From contig OY986439.1 of assembly GCA_963920525.1 (NCBI GenBank), positions 52,602,982-52,666,981 of the forward strand: a stretch of DNA of 64,000 nucleotides, read 5' to 3'. The notes under the pieces are model-generated. The model had not been told where the DNA came from, searched no databases, and saw nothing but the letters and a program-made list of their open reading frames with translations. The position numbers were made by a program, and so were the translations under genes. Below are positions 1-10,172 of the stretch, piece after piece. The number at the start of each line of letters is the position of its first letter. Positions within the stretch are counted from its first letter, which is position 1. The DNA comes from Dichetophora obliterata (Eukaryota > Arthropoda > Insecta > Diptera > Sciomyzidae).

Positions 1-395
1 GGAGAGTGCGATAGACTATCAACCCAGAGGTCCCTGGTTGAAATACGGGATCGGGTATGGTTCTTTTCACTTTCTTTGTTCTTTTCTACATTTAAGAATT
101 ATGGAAAAATATAAATCCTATAAAACCATAAACTAAATTGTGGAAAATGTGAAATTAAAGGACAGGAACAACTAAGGGCTGGAAATGCTTGCCGAGGTTA
201 AGGCATAACACTAGCCTCGGTTAAAAGCAATTCAAATTGTCTTTCACGTTTGTTTCGCCTGATCAATAATTCACATACGGTTCCAATCAATTTCTCTAAA
301 TAATCTATCCCTCTCCTTTCAGTTCAAAGACAGAATCTTGTTTGTATAAGGAGCATGCCTTGGTTCCTTGATCTTTTTATAAAAAAAAAAAATAC
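1..395 (+). repeat. tRNA-derived SINE, family A, copy 1
   Basis: The left edge of the window cuts into a tRNA-like head: an A-box remnant near 1-10 and a decayed B box (CTGGTTGAAATACGGG) near 35-50. A ~300-bp unique body follows and ends in an A-rich tail at about 378-392. The same head and body recur at 38231-38598 (complete, opposite strand), 6601-6935, 30183-30262 and 30536-30705, which is what makes it a family. It sits just upstream of the I-clade LINE. I know of no name for it. Confidence 0.75.
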
Positions 396-480
396 AAAAA
401 ACCTTAGGAAACTCAAAGAAAACAAATTGTGATGAATATCTATTGTAGAAAAGCTGACATAAAGAGCAACTCATTCTGGA

Positions 481-1255
481 ATGAGGAATAATATCAGAAA
501 TGAACTGGAAATAATGGTAGAACTTTTTAGTAAAACTATTATAAATGCATATGAAGACAGTTGTCCAATAAGTAAAGTTTGTTCCGCCAAAGATGTTTCT
601 TGTTGGAACAACAACTTATCTAAACTGAGAACAAATGATCGTAGGTTACTAAACTGGGCAGAAAGAACTGGGGAATGGTCAGAATACAGGAGTACCCTAA
701 CTCGATATTACAAAGAGATAAGAGCAGCAAAGCAAGCCAGCTTTAGGAAGTTCTGTGAGAGTATTGAATATACCACTGAAGCGTCAAGACTATATAAGGT
801 TAAAGCCGGTGAAAGCAGTATATCCTCTGCCAGTCTGAAAAAAGTGATGGAAATTTCACTGGGAATGAGGAAGAGAAGACGCATCTTATCTATTTACCAG
901 GTTCTATTACTTCCACAGAGACAGGGAATGGACTAATAAAAACACTAGGCAGAATCAAAAGGAACAGCTGGAATGCAGCAAAGGAAATATGTACAGAGCC
1001 GAGATTAAGGTGGAGCCGAATACTTTTAAACCACTGAAAGTACCAGGCGTTGATGGATTTTTTCCGGCACTGCTGCAAAAAGGCATAGACATTCTTTTCA
1101 ATCCTATAATGAAAATAGCTAGAGGCAGTATTGCATTGGGTTATATACCAACTACATGGAGGTGGGCAAAAGTGATCTTCATTCGAAAAGCAGGGAACAG
1201 CGACCCTCTTCTCTAAAAGTCCGTCAGGCCAATCCGTTTAACATCCTTCTTCTAA
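481..1255 (+). pseudogene. I-clade LINE ORF2, pre-RT and early RT segment
   Basis: An open stretch from 481 to 936 encodes the linker common between endonuclease and RT in I/R1-type LINEs: residues about 46-60 read KLRTNDRRLLNWAERTG, followed by an EYRSTLTRYYKEIRAAKQ-type basic stretch. The frame then shifts, and 989-1216 holds the start of RT (VPGVDGFFPALLQKG, then TTWRWAKVIFIRKAGN). The segment stops being alignable at 1255, where a foreign LINE begins. No start codon can be claimed for the original protein. Confidence 0.65.
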
Positions 1256-2665
1256 CGAGGTTTCAAACTATCGCCCAAATTGGTCTACTGAGAAATTGGT
1301 CTACAATAGGTTAATATTATTGGTGAAGGAACTCAAATCACCGCTTCAGCATGATTTTTTTACAGAAAGGTCAACCACTAGCAACTTAGCAATTTTTTCT
1401 AAATATATTTTAAATTGCTTTGAAAATGGACAGCAATGTCATGTTATTTTCACCGATTTTTCAAAAGCTTTCGACAGAGTTAATCATAACTTGCTTATTA
1501 AGAAACTAGAACTAATTGGATTTACTTCAATATTCCAAAGTGGTTTGAATTATACCTTATAGGTCGGACACAATTTGTTCGAATAAATAATGTTCGTCAA
1601 ATGCTGTAACTGTTTCGTCTGGGGTTCCGCAGGGTAGTCACCTGGGACATTTACTGTTCCTTCGTAAACGACATTCCTAAAATAATATCTTTCTCTCAGT
1701 GTTTAATGTATGCCGATGACATAAAATTTTTTTCTGCCATAAAAGACATTCATGATTGTATAAATATGGAGAGAGATTTGTTGCAATTATCTAGGTGGTG
1801 CAGCGACAATTTATTGCCGCTTAACATATCAAAATGCCAAAGTTTGACATTATGTCGTATCTCTTCACCTTTCTTTTATGAATCTAGGCTTGTAAATATG
1901 ACGTTACCAAGAATTACTGAGAAGAAAGATCTAGGAGTTATACTAGACAGGAAACCTAGTTTTTGAAAGCACATAGACTACATTGTAGCTAAAGCCAATG
2001 GTATGATAGGTTTCATAATCAGGAACTCTAAAGACCTTTCAGATCCTTTTTGTTTAAAATCTTTATTTGTTGCCTTTGTCAGATCTATATTAGAATATTG
2101 CTGCATAATATGGGACCCCTTTTACTCATGTGCTTCGAACAGAATTGAAAGAATTCAGAAACGATTCACGAGATTTGCAATAAGTCGCTTAGGTTGGAAT
2201 ATTGAAATGCCCTCTTATAATGTGAGAAGGCCTCTTCTTGGTATTCAATCTTTAGAAATTCGTCGGAAATATTTCGTTATCATGTTTGAAAGAGATTTAA
2301 TATGCTTTAATATTAATTGTTCTTCTCTACTTTTTCAAATACCTTTTCACGTACCTCCACGTGGCCTAAGGTCGCAAATTCTATTTAATGAACCTTTTCA
2401 TAGAGCTAATTGCAGTCGAATTGAACCAATCACTCGTTGCTTAAGACTGGCAAACTCTGTGAGCCGAAATAAAGACTTTAATCTAGACTTAAGTTTGAGT
2501 GCTTTCAAAAACAATTTTCTCATGTATCTTAATAGTATAGATAAGAACTCTAGTGAATTATCGTAAATACTATAAATTAGTCTGTAAGAAAACTGGATAA
2601 GTAGTCAGTTAAGTATTCAGTAAGAGAATTATACTTTGTTTGATGAATTAATAGATAAATAAATA
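1256..2665 (+). mobile_element. 5'-truncated Jockey/CR1-superfamily LINE inserted in the I-clade LINE
   Basis: The insert starts inside its RT (a SNYRP-like reading at about 1262). It carries TDFSKAFDRVNHNLL (1296-1562 frame), SGVPQGS near 1618 and the catalytic box MYADDIKFF at 1706. The C-terminal part, with RSILEYCCIIWDPF, lies at 2003-2566. Three frame breaks separate these parts. It ends in AGATAAATAAATAA at about 2652-2665, a simple A-rich tail usual for Jockey-type elements. The host LINE reading stops at 1255 and resumes at 2666, so the boundaries are well constrained. Any target duplication is short and uncertain. It has no RNase H domain. Confidence 0.75.
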
Positions 2666-3235
2666 ACTCTAGAAAAAGCAATTGTCAACCATATAAGGAC
2701 CAGTGCCCTAACAACATCGTATTTACACCCCTATCAGCATGCATATAAGACAAGTAAATCAACAGACACTGTACTATATCAACTGACAAATTAACTTCAG
2801 GAAACCTTAGATACGAAAGAAACAGCACTATATGCTTTTCTTAACATATAAGGTGCTTATGATAATACTTCGCATGAAGCCATAAGAAAAGCTCTTACCC
2901 ACACAGGAGTCAAAAACACTCTTCCGAAATGGATGGGTACTATGCGCAGTTTAAAAGAAAACTGGATTAATGTTCCAAGGTTATGCTGATGACAAAGTAC
3001 AATAACTATCTGCAGATGAAAATTCAAAGGGATCCTATGTGATAGAATTGAAATGGGTTTAAGGGTGATAAAGAAATGGTGCAAAAACGTGGGCCTGAAC
3101 ATACGTCTGTTAAATAAGAGCGTGTACTGCATTATCCGCAGTAGGTAGATAATGCAACCCTGAAATTTTGTCAACAAATAGACATAAACTCTACCCTTGT
3201 TGCACTGTAAGTTACATTGGAAGTCGAAACTTTGT
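2666..3235 (+). pseudogene. I-clade LINE ORF2, central RT segment
   Basis: The frame reads TLEKAIVNHIRT, HPYQHAYKTSKSTDTVLYQL and then AFLNI-stop-GAYDNTSHEAIRKAL (RT motif A, with its D-x-x-GAYDN context). A deletion or frameshift follows, then GYADD near 2983 (motif C). Stops are scattered throughout. It continues the 481-1255 segment after the Jockey-type insert and ends where the Tc1 left terminus begins near 3236. Confidence 0.6.
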
Positions 3236-3260
3236 CAGAAAAGTAAGTAAGGCATAATAA

Positions 3261-3926
3261 GTGCTGCATTCACCGAAGGCTTCGAGGCAGTTTTCCTCTG
3301 CACCCACCCAAAAGGAACAAAGGAACCCATCATATGCAGCGGCGGCAAAGTATTTGAAAAAGTCAAAGACTTTTGTCCTGAAGTGGGTGCAACGCTTCAA
3401 GGAATCTAAAAACGTCGACCTTCCCGATCGTGGCTCAACAGAAAACGTAAAAAAGAAGGATGAAAAAATGATCGTGAAATTGTTTTCGCGGAATCCTGGC
3501 TCAAGCTTGCGTCGAAGGCAAGCAAAATTGATGCAAAAAGGTTTACATATTACGCACGTAAGTATTCGTAACTATTTACGTGCTAATAATTTGAAATGGT
3601 GAAGCAAAATGAAGAAACCACTGTTGTCCAAAAAGCACATTACTAAACGACTGCCTTGGGCAACAGAAAACATTGATCGCGATTGGAGTAACGTACTTTT
3701 CTCCGACGAATCTTCTGTTTGGAGTTATTCGATTGTATCACGGGCTTGGTCATCGTCCTCAAGTAATTTCGTCGAGCGCACCGTTAAACACCCAATAAAA
3801 ATTAATCTTTGGGAATGCTTCTCACAAAAGAGTTTCGGCACTTTGCACCTCTTTACCGAGAACCTAAATGCTACCAGAATGGTCCAAATATATGAGAAAG
3901 CTTTATTACCGACTGCCAAATGTTAA
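3261..3926 (+). pseudogene. Tc1-family transposase, N-terminal two thirds
   Basis: The first part (3261-3602) has a helix-turn-helix (AAAAKYLKKSKTFVLKWVQR), then DRGSTENV and a second DNA-binding region (RNPGSSLRRRQAKLMQKG, then SIRNYLRANNLKW). A stop at about 3600 interrupts it, and the reading continues in the same frame from 3609. The first catalytic Asp is in VLFSDESSVWSY (about 3697-3732). The HPIKINLWECFS stretch before the second Asp is present. The gene is cut at about 3926 by a LINE. A complete Tc1 transposase is ~340 residues; about two thirds lie here. Confidence 0.8.
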
Positions 3927-6178
3927 TTTATCATCCCCCAAAGTGATTTGCAAAGCCATAATATCTTTGACCTTTTTCTGGCTTCACATAATGAAAAATA
4001 TGATGTGAGTGTCAACGCACCTCTTGGTAACTCGGACCATTGTACCATATCCGCTGTTTTTCCATATTCTAACCCCTGCACCTCTACGCCTAAAGCCCCG
4101 AAGAGGACTGCATGGTTTTATGGAAAGGCAAATTGAACTGCGTTAAATAATTTTTATCGCAGCTTCAATTGGAAATTATGTTTCGCTGATAGAAATGTGA
4201 ATGCCGCGGCTGTCATGGTACAAGAAATTATTTTATTGGGTATGCGGTCTCTCATTCCCAATAAGATGAGAAGCGTTAAACCAAAAGACCACTCATTCTC
4301 GCATTCGAGAACAGGTTCTTCTCTGCCCCAAAGGGAGCAAAAATTTTTAGTCATTTGTTAAAAGAGTTAAGAACCAGACATCGTCATCGATTCCAGCTCT
4401 TTTAAAAGATGACCAAATCTTCACTGACTCGGCTGATAAAGCGAATCTATTGGCTAGATTGTTTGCACAAAATTCCACTCTCTTGGATAGCAATCAGCCA
4501 CTGCCCTTTGTTGAGGGTGGATCTTCTGCAATGCAGGAGATATACTTTCGAACGAGAGTAGTTAAAAGAGTCCTTTCAAATCTCAACGTAAACAAAGCCT
4601 CTGGTCCTGACTGCATACCGCCAATTGTGCTTAAAATGTGTGCTTCTTCGCTGGCTCGGCCTTTGCGCAACCTATTCAACATCTCCTACAGAACAGGAAT
4701 ATTTCCATCTTGTTGGAAGGTGGCAAATGTCCAGCCGGTACCTAAAAAGGGTGATGCCACGAATTCTGCAAACTACCGACCCATTGCGATATGCTCTACG
4801 CTTTCCAAAGTTATGGAGAGCGTAATAAACTTCAACGTTATGAACTATCTGGAGCACAACCAACTGCTTAGTGATCGTAAATATGGTTTCCGTAGGGCTC
4901 GCTCTACTGGTGATCTTATGGCGTTCTTAACCGAAGAATGGAATAAATGCGTTCACTTTTTCGGCGAGAGCAGGGTTGTTGCTCTTGATATTTCAAAAGC
5001 GTTCGACCGAGTGTGGCATAAAGCACTCGTGTCAAAACTTGCTGCATATGGTTTTGGTGGTAATTATGCTCGGTGGATCACGTGTTTTCTCAAGGACAGA
5101 ACGATTCGAGTCGTAGTTGACGGTATTTCGTCCGAGAAGTACGCCATCAACGCAGGAGTATCACAGGGTTCAGTTCTATCGCCAACCTTGTTTCTGGTTT
5201 TTATCAACGACCTTCTGTCGTTGACGCATAACCCAATACATTCGTTTGCGGACGACAGCAGCATTTGTCATTCATATTCATTCAAAAAACGCCCAAGCTC
5301 TATGGAGATTGAGAGAAAAAGGCAAACTATGAATGACACACTCCTTAATGATCTACAAAAAATCTCCGAGTGGGGTCTTGCTAATTTAGTAGAGTTTAAT
5401 GCAAGCAAGACCCAGTGTTGTCTGTTAACCCACAAGCGGGTGAATTGCCCTTTAGCTCCTCTCAGTATGAATGGTGTGGATCTTGTGGAATCAGCCGCTC
5501 TTGACGTTCTGGGCATATCGATCCAATCTGATCTTCGTTGGAATGATCATATTTTCGATGTGTCGAAAGAAGGTGGCAAGTGCCTAGGTTTTCTAAAACG
5601 GTGCAAAAAATATTTCACTTCAGCTGATCTTCGCATGATCTACACCGTAGATCATATATAAGGCCGAAAATGGAGTACAATTCGCACATTTGCGCAGGGG
5701 CTTCAAGATCTTATTTGGAGCTTCTGGACCGAATTCAACGTCGTGCGATATATTTGATAGGAGATGAAAGTATTTCATCCTCTCTCAACTCTCTTGAGCA
5801 TCGACGTAATGTAGGTTGCCTAAGCCTTCTGTATAGGTATTACCATGGGAAGTGTTCAAGTGTTCATGGCCTGACGCCACCAGCTCGTGTGTTTCCCAGG
5901 TCCACTCGGGCAGCTGTCCGAGCCCACCCCTTTACCATTGCATCGATGCCTAAAAGAACCTCGCATTACCGCGATAATTCGTTCTTTAGTCGCGCGGTTA
6001 AGTTGTGGAATAGTCTCCCTGCGAGCGTGTTTCCCGGCAGTTTTGAGCTGTGCAAATTCAAAACAAATCTTCACCGACACTACTCCATCTATCCACCCTC
6101 CAACTAACTATCACCCATCTTCCGAATCAGGGGGCATCCCCTGAGCGTTGGTTCAGTCTAAAAAACAAAAATCAAAAA
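3927..6178 (+). mobile_element. CR1/Kiri-type LINE nested in the Tc1 transposase gene
   Basis: The end of an apurinic endonuclease is at 3948-4136, with the conserved GNSDHCTISAVF. A damaged linker runs 4137-4449, followed by RT and a C-terminal domain. The 3' end is an A-rich run at about 6159-6178 directly before the resumed Tc1 sequence. It is 5'-truncated and inserted in the same orientation as the Tc1. Only small breaks are present, so it looks younger than the I-clade LINE around it. Confidence 0.75.
4450..6107 (+). pseudogene. Reverse transcriptase ORF of the CR1/Kiri-type LINE
   Basis: An open frame of about 403 codons (4450-5661) carries NYRPIAICSTLSKVMESV, the catalytic-Asp motif ALDISKAFDRVWHKAL, GVSQGSVLSPTLFLVFIND and the FADDSS box. 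The frame breaks at 5661. The downstream part (5670-6107) has SYLELLDRIQRRAIYLIGD and SLEHRRNVGCLSLLYRYYHG, then HYRDNSFFSRAVKLWNSLP, the ending usual for CR1-type elements without RNase H. The catalytic Asp residues are kept, so this is the best-preserved RT in the left part of the window. It is still truncated and frameshifted. Confidence 0.8.
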
Positions 6179-6494
6179 CGAAAATTGGATTCTGCAGGAA
6201 GACAATGAACCCAAACACCGCAGCCGCCTCTACACCGACTGGAAACGCGAAAAAGGCATCGTAGTATTAGATTGGCCTGCACAATCGCCTGATGCTAATC
6301 CTATTGAAAACGTCTGGGCCTACATCAAGCAGAAACTTCGAGGCAGACCCACTTATACTTTAAAACAGCTTTCCCGAGAAATGCGATGTATTTGGAGAGC
6401 GCTTCCCGTCGAATATGCCGAAAATTAAGTGGAAAGTATGCCGTGAAGATGCCAAGCTATTATTAACGCTGGTGGTGATTGGACATCTTATTGA
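6179..6494 (+). pseudogene. Tc1-family transposase, C-terminal third
   Basis: Begins WILQEDNEPKHRSRLYTDW (second catalytic Asp in QEDN) and continues to QSPDANPIENVWAYIK, where E is the third catalytic residue. Exactly 34 residues lie between that Asp and Glu, the DD34E spacing of Tc1. In-frame stops replace codons at about 6426 and 6443. The natural end is near 6494 (GGDWTSY, stop). It joins the 3261-3926 part across the LINE insertion. Confidence 0.8.
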
Positions 6495-6600
6495 TATGAT
6501 TGCGCCATGCTTCGGAACATTTATAATGAATGTATGTAAAGAAACATTTTCTTAAATAAATTGTTGGATAAATTATGCCATACACGCTCTTACTTAACAG

Positions 6601-6935
6601 ACTGTAAATCCGGAAAAAACCACCATCATTCACTTTCTTTGTTATGTACTACATTTAAGAAATATTGAAACAAAAAATACACAACTAAACTGTGGAAAAT
6701 GTGGAATTGAAGGACGGGAACATTTGAGGGCTGGAAATGCTAGCCGAGGTTAAGGCATAACTCTAGTCTCGGTTATAAGCAATTCAAAATGTCTTTCACG
6801 TTTGTTCCGCCAATTCGATAATTCACGTGTGGCTACAATTAATTCTTTCTCTAATAATCGTTCCCTTTCCTTTCAGGTCAAAGACCAAACGCGGTTTTAA
6901 TAAGGAGCATGCCTTGCTTCTTTGATCTTTAAAAA
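6601..6935 (+). repeat. SINE family A, copy 2 (head missing)
   Basis: Starts with the CACTTTCTTTGTTATG block (about 6638) and matches the body of the 1-395 copy through GGCTGGAAATGC, TTAAGGCATAAC and the GGAGCATGCCTTG block near 6904, ending with an A-run at about 6931. The tRNA-like head is absent, so the copy is 5'-truncated. It sits between the Tc1 right end and the resumed I-clade LINE. Confidence 0.7.
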
Positions 6936-7704
6936 AATCATACCATTTACTAGGGAATATTAACTTTAACACCTTAAACCTATAAGATTTGATAGAATTC
7001 AAAAAGGAAATTAAATTCTTGGTAGTATTTCTAGACCAAAAACGGCTTTGAAAAAAAACATTTGAGCGAAATATGAAAGAAGGCTGTTAGAATATTTATG
7101 ATTTGCAGATCCATTGTGGGAAAAACACGGAGGCTGCACCCCAAAATTACTGCAATGGATATATATACTTATAAAATAATCATACGTCTCATAATTGCGT
7201 ATGGCTCAGTCATCTGGAGAGAAAAAACAAATCAAAGTACATTCATCGCTGTGCTAAACAAGCTACAGACATTGGTCTGTGTGTGTGCATCACCGGAGCC
7301 ATGCGAACATGGCCAACAGCATCCTTAAAGGTTCTACTAGAACTAACACCTCATCACATTTACAATCTCAGACAAAGAGTGCTGTTCTAAGGATGATCAG
7401 TGAAGATATCGGGCAAATAGATTGCGTAACTCGAGAGAAGTTTGTGATTCTATCGAGACAATATCCTGAAATAACAATACCGAGGGACAGCATGCATCCG
7501 AAATTCAGTTTCACTAAAAGATTCCTAACTGAACTAAGTAGCAAAAAAAAAAAAGGGAAGTTCTATCAGAAACTTATAAGATAAACCAGTATATGATTAC
7601 ATAGTACACTGACGGCTCTCTAACCGAAGAAGGGACCGGAGCAGGAATCTACGAACCAGGGATTGAATTCTTCGAGAATGCTGCAAGAACAGCAGTATAT
7701 ACCA
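6936..7704 (+). pseudogene. I-clade LINE ORF2, late RT to start of RNase H
   Basis: Readings in mixed frames include EIKFLGVFLDQKRL (about 7009-7050), HPKITAMDIYTYKIIIRLIIAYGSVIW (split over 7138-7220; a post-RT thumb motif), and at about 7605 the RNase H opening DGSLTEEGTGAGIYEPG, which holds its first catalytic Asp. The reading is cut at 7704 by SINE-B. Frameshifts lie near 7280 and 7590. Confidence 0.6.
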
Positions 7705-7993
7705 CTAAAAAAAATAAACTGGCCATTTCACCCCATGGAAGGACTTTGACCTAGCTTTTATTGATCAATTGTGGTGTGCGTTTTATTAAATGTTTGATCA
7801 CAAATGATCTAGAACTGGACTTAGTTGGTTAACTGGCTTAAGAAGCTTTACATGGCAATTTTTACTCTCTGAGGCTTGCCATTGTCTGCAGAGAGATGAC
7901 GACCGAGCAGAAAAATTAATTAAATTGAAAAACCTTCTGTCTGAGCTGGAATTGAACCCGGGCTACCGCGGTTCTTTAGCTAAGGGGCCACGC
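7705..7993 (-). repeat. SINE family B copy with perfect 16-bp target duplication
   Basis: A 289-bp insert flanked on both sides by ACAGCAGTATATACCA (7689-7704 and 7994-8009, identical). Read on the minus strand, a tRNA-like part at about 7993-7950 contains a B box (GGGTTCAATTCC) and the block AAAGAACCGCGGTAG, followed by ~230 bp of unrelated sequence ending in a T-rich run at the 7705 side. A diverged second copy is at 31311-31430. Duplication length and structure fit LINE-mobilised insertion. Confidence 0.8.
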
Positions 7994-8009
7994 ACAGCAG
8001 TATATACCA

Positions 8010-8753
8010 GGTGCGTATACTTTAACCTGGAACGTAAATACCGGAACCAAAACATAGCTATCCTATCCGATAGTCAAGCGGCTATAAAGGCGCGAAATCT
8101 CATCAGGTAACCTCAAAACTGGTGATAGAGTGTCTTAATAAACTTAATACGCCTGGCGAACAAAACTGTGTGTGAGTCCTGTGGGTTCCGGGACACAAAG
8201 AAATTGCCAACCAACTGGCAAAGAAAGGAGCGTTTACTCCATTGATCAGTCAGCAATAGCTTTGGGGAATAGGTAAAGCGATCGTCTCCCTTTTGATAAG
8301 GAAATGTGAAGAAAAACAAAGAGGAACATACTGGGAAAATCTGCCAGGGTTAGTGCACTCTAAACTTTACTTAGGAACAAACGACCTAAAGAGATTAAAG
8401 GAATGCATGAAGCTAACAAAGAATGATCTAAGAATCATCAGAGGATTGTCAACAGGTGACTGTAGGTTAAACTATCACTTCACAAAATTGGAAATCCTAA
8501 GAGATAGCACATGTATGTTTTACATGGAAGACGAAGAATCTGCGTTGCACATTCTGGGGCAGTATTTCGCACTTGTTCCAGCTCGACAGAAATATCTGGG
8601 CTACCAAATAGTCCCAGATAATTGTTTGAAATCAAAAGACATAGGACCTATACTAGCTCCTATCTCAGAGATTGGACTGAAGAGGTTCTTCAGTTCCATG
8701 AAGGGGCACAATAGATCTTAAGGTCACAGTGCAAGCCCCACAAATAATAATAA
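8010..8753 (+). pseudogene. I-clade LINE ORF2, RNase H remainder and C-terminus
   Basis: Resumes in RNase H with NIAILSDSQAAIKA (about 8053-8094; SDSQ holds the third catalytic residue). A frame break follows, then a weak WVPGHKEIANQLAKKGA-like reading near 8183-8232. The C-terminal frame 8293-8721 has NDLRIIRGLSTGDCRLNYHF and CMFYMEDEESALHILGQ, a decayed Cys/His knuckle. The 3' UTR is short and ends in AATAATAATAA. Confidence 0.65.
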
Positions 8754-9040
8754 GGGAAAAATCTGTATCATAAAGCTTGTATAGTAACGTTTCATATTAT
8801 GGTTTTTATAAAAATAATTAAAAAAGATTTTTCAACGAAACAATTATGAATTTATAACAGTGATCCTAACAGCCTATGCCCGCGGGTATTTGAGCTTTTG
8901 TGCTTAAAAGCTTTCTGTATAGATATTAACTCACGGAAGTGCAATAAACTGCGTCAGTATCTATTGAGAATTTATGCAGAACGGACCTGCGTCACATGCA
9001 TGCTTGTTAGATTGTTGTTGTTGCTGCGCATACGCAATTT

Positions 9041-10172
9041 ATCCCACCGGGAAAATGAGAATTAATTCGTAAAAAAATCAGGAATTGAATGGATTCTTGT
9101 GATGCATTTTAGAATGTATTCCAAAGAATATATAAATTTAAAGCAAAACCTATGAATTGGAATCAATAAACAAAAAATTTATTGATTCGTTTTTATTGCT
9201 GCAGGAATCGATTATGAAGTATATAACAATTTATAATAAAGTAAATCTTGTTAGATTCCTTGAATGCTTTTATGGTAAATGAAAAACGAATTGATTCTGA
9301 AACAAATTCTGCTATAAGCAAAAAAAGAATCAATCTGTTATGATTTGTATTTTCTGTTTGTTGTTGATGTTTTTGTTTTTGACAAATATTTTTGAAAAAC
9401 GATTGTTCTGTTGTTTTCCTTTCGTGTTTCTTAAAAATTTTACTTTCTGTTTGATTTGTCAGCGTTGAAGGAACAAACTGCTTCAGAAGGCTCGAAAATT
9501 TTAATAATGTATAGTTTGGTAAGTTATGAAAAACCATTGCTCTTTACTTGTTTAATTCATTTCGTAATGTTTTTTTTAAATGCAGAGTGCATTTGCAAGG
9601 AAGGATACGACCAGGAACAGTCCCAAAAAGATATGAAGGAAGCTATTCGCAAGTCAAAATGTAAATACTAGAAGGATACATTCAAATCAAAACGGAAGGA
9701 ACAACCTACATCATAAACATCAATATTTTTGTAATAAATGTGGTATTATTTTAATTTAAATCTCGTCTGTCTAAATATTATTTATTTTTTCAAATTACCT
9801 AATAATTATCTGTATTAATTTGAATTATTATAATAACATTTATTATTAATTGTTTAAAAAATAATAAAAGATTTTCAATTCTGCCATATGCATTATGGAC
9901 TTCATTCATGTATATCTATTCCAAAAGGGCTTCTTAGCGATTCATACTTTTCTCATATTAAAAAAATGCATACTTTTTTCATTTAAAAGAATCCATTGTA
10001 TAAGCGAATAACAGAATCGATTTCAGCAGTGATTCAAGTGGAAGGCAGAAAAGAATGTACTACTTTTTGTAGGACATCACAATGTTAAAAATAATCAATT
10101 CAAGAATCAATAATTGGAAAAGTGAATTGATTCTTTTTTCATACACAATTGATTCTTTTTTCCCGGTGGGAT
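9041..10172. mobile_element. Terminal-inverted-repeat element, ~1.13 kb
   Basis: The ends are inverted copies of ATCCCACCGGGAAAA (9041-9055 and the complement of 10158-10172). The interior is AT-rich, with repeated AATCAATTC/GAATTGATT words on both sides. On the plus strand, 9456-9671 shows a possible two-exon remnant with a 5' splice-like GTAAGTTATG and a TTTTTTTTAAATGCAG acceptor-like sequence. No transposase motif is recognisable and no convincing target duplication is visible. Confidence 0.55.

Larger units (their letters stand above)
3236..6600 (+). mobile_element. Tc1-type transposon split by a LINE
   Basis: The transposase reading runs 3261-3926 and resumes at 6179-6494 after a LINE insertion. 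The likely ends are a left motif near 3238-3262 (AAGTAAGTAAGGCATAATAA) and a right end whose complement reads AAGTAAGAGCGTGTATGGCA at about 6570-6597; the two match with a short gap in the left copy. TA flanks cannot be assigned because of decay. It lies inside the I-clade LINE. Confidence 0.7.
420..8753 (+). mobile_element. I-clade LINE broken up by nested insertions
   Basis: A single non-LTR retrotransposon can be followed through four separated pieces: 481-1255, 2666-3235, 6936-7704 and 8010-8753. The order matches an ORF2 with reverse transcriptase, RNase H and a C-terminal region. The reading resumes on either side of each insertion: the RT motif around LTSF ends near 1255 and continues as TLEKAI at 2666. 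The YADD-box region is near 2985, and an RNase H start (DGSLTEEG) at about 7605 continues as SDSQAAIKA at 8068. The element ends at AATAATAATAA near 8741-8753; TAA-type tails and an RNase H domain are typical of the I clade. Multiple stops and frameshifts show that it is dead. The 5' end is not defined, and no endonuclease domain is recognisable. Confidence 0.7.
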
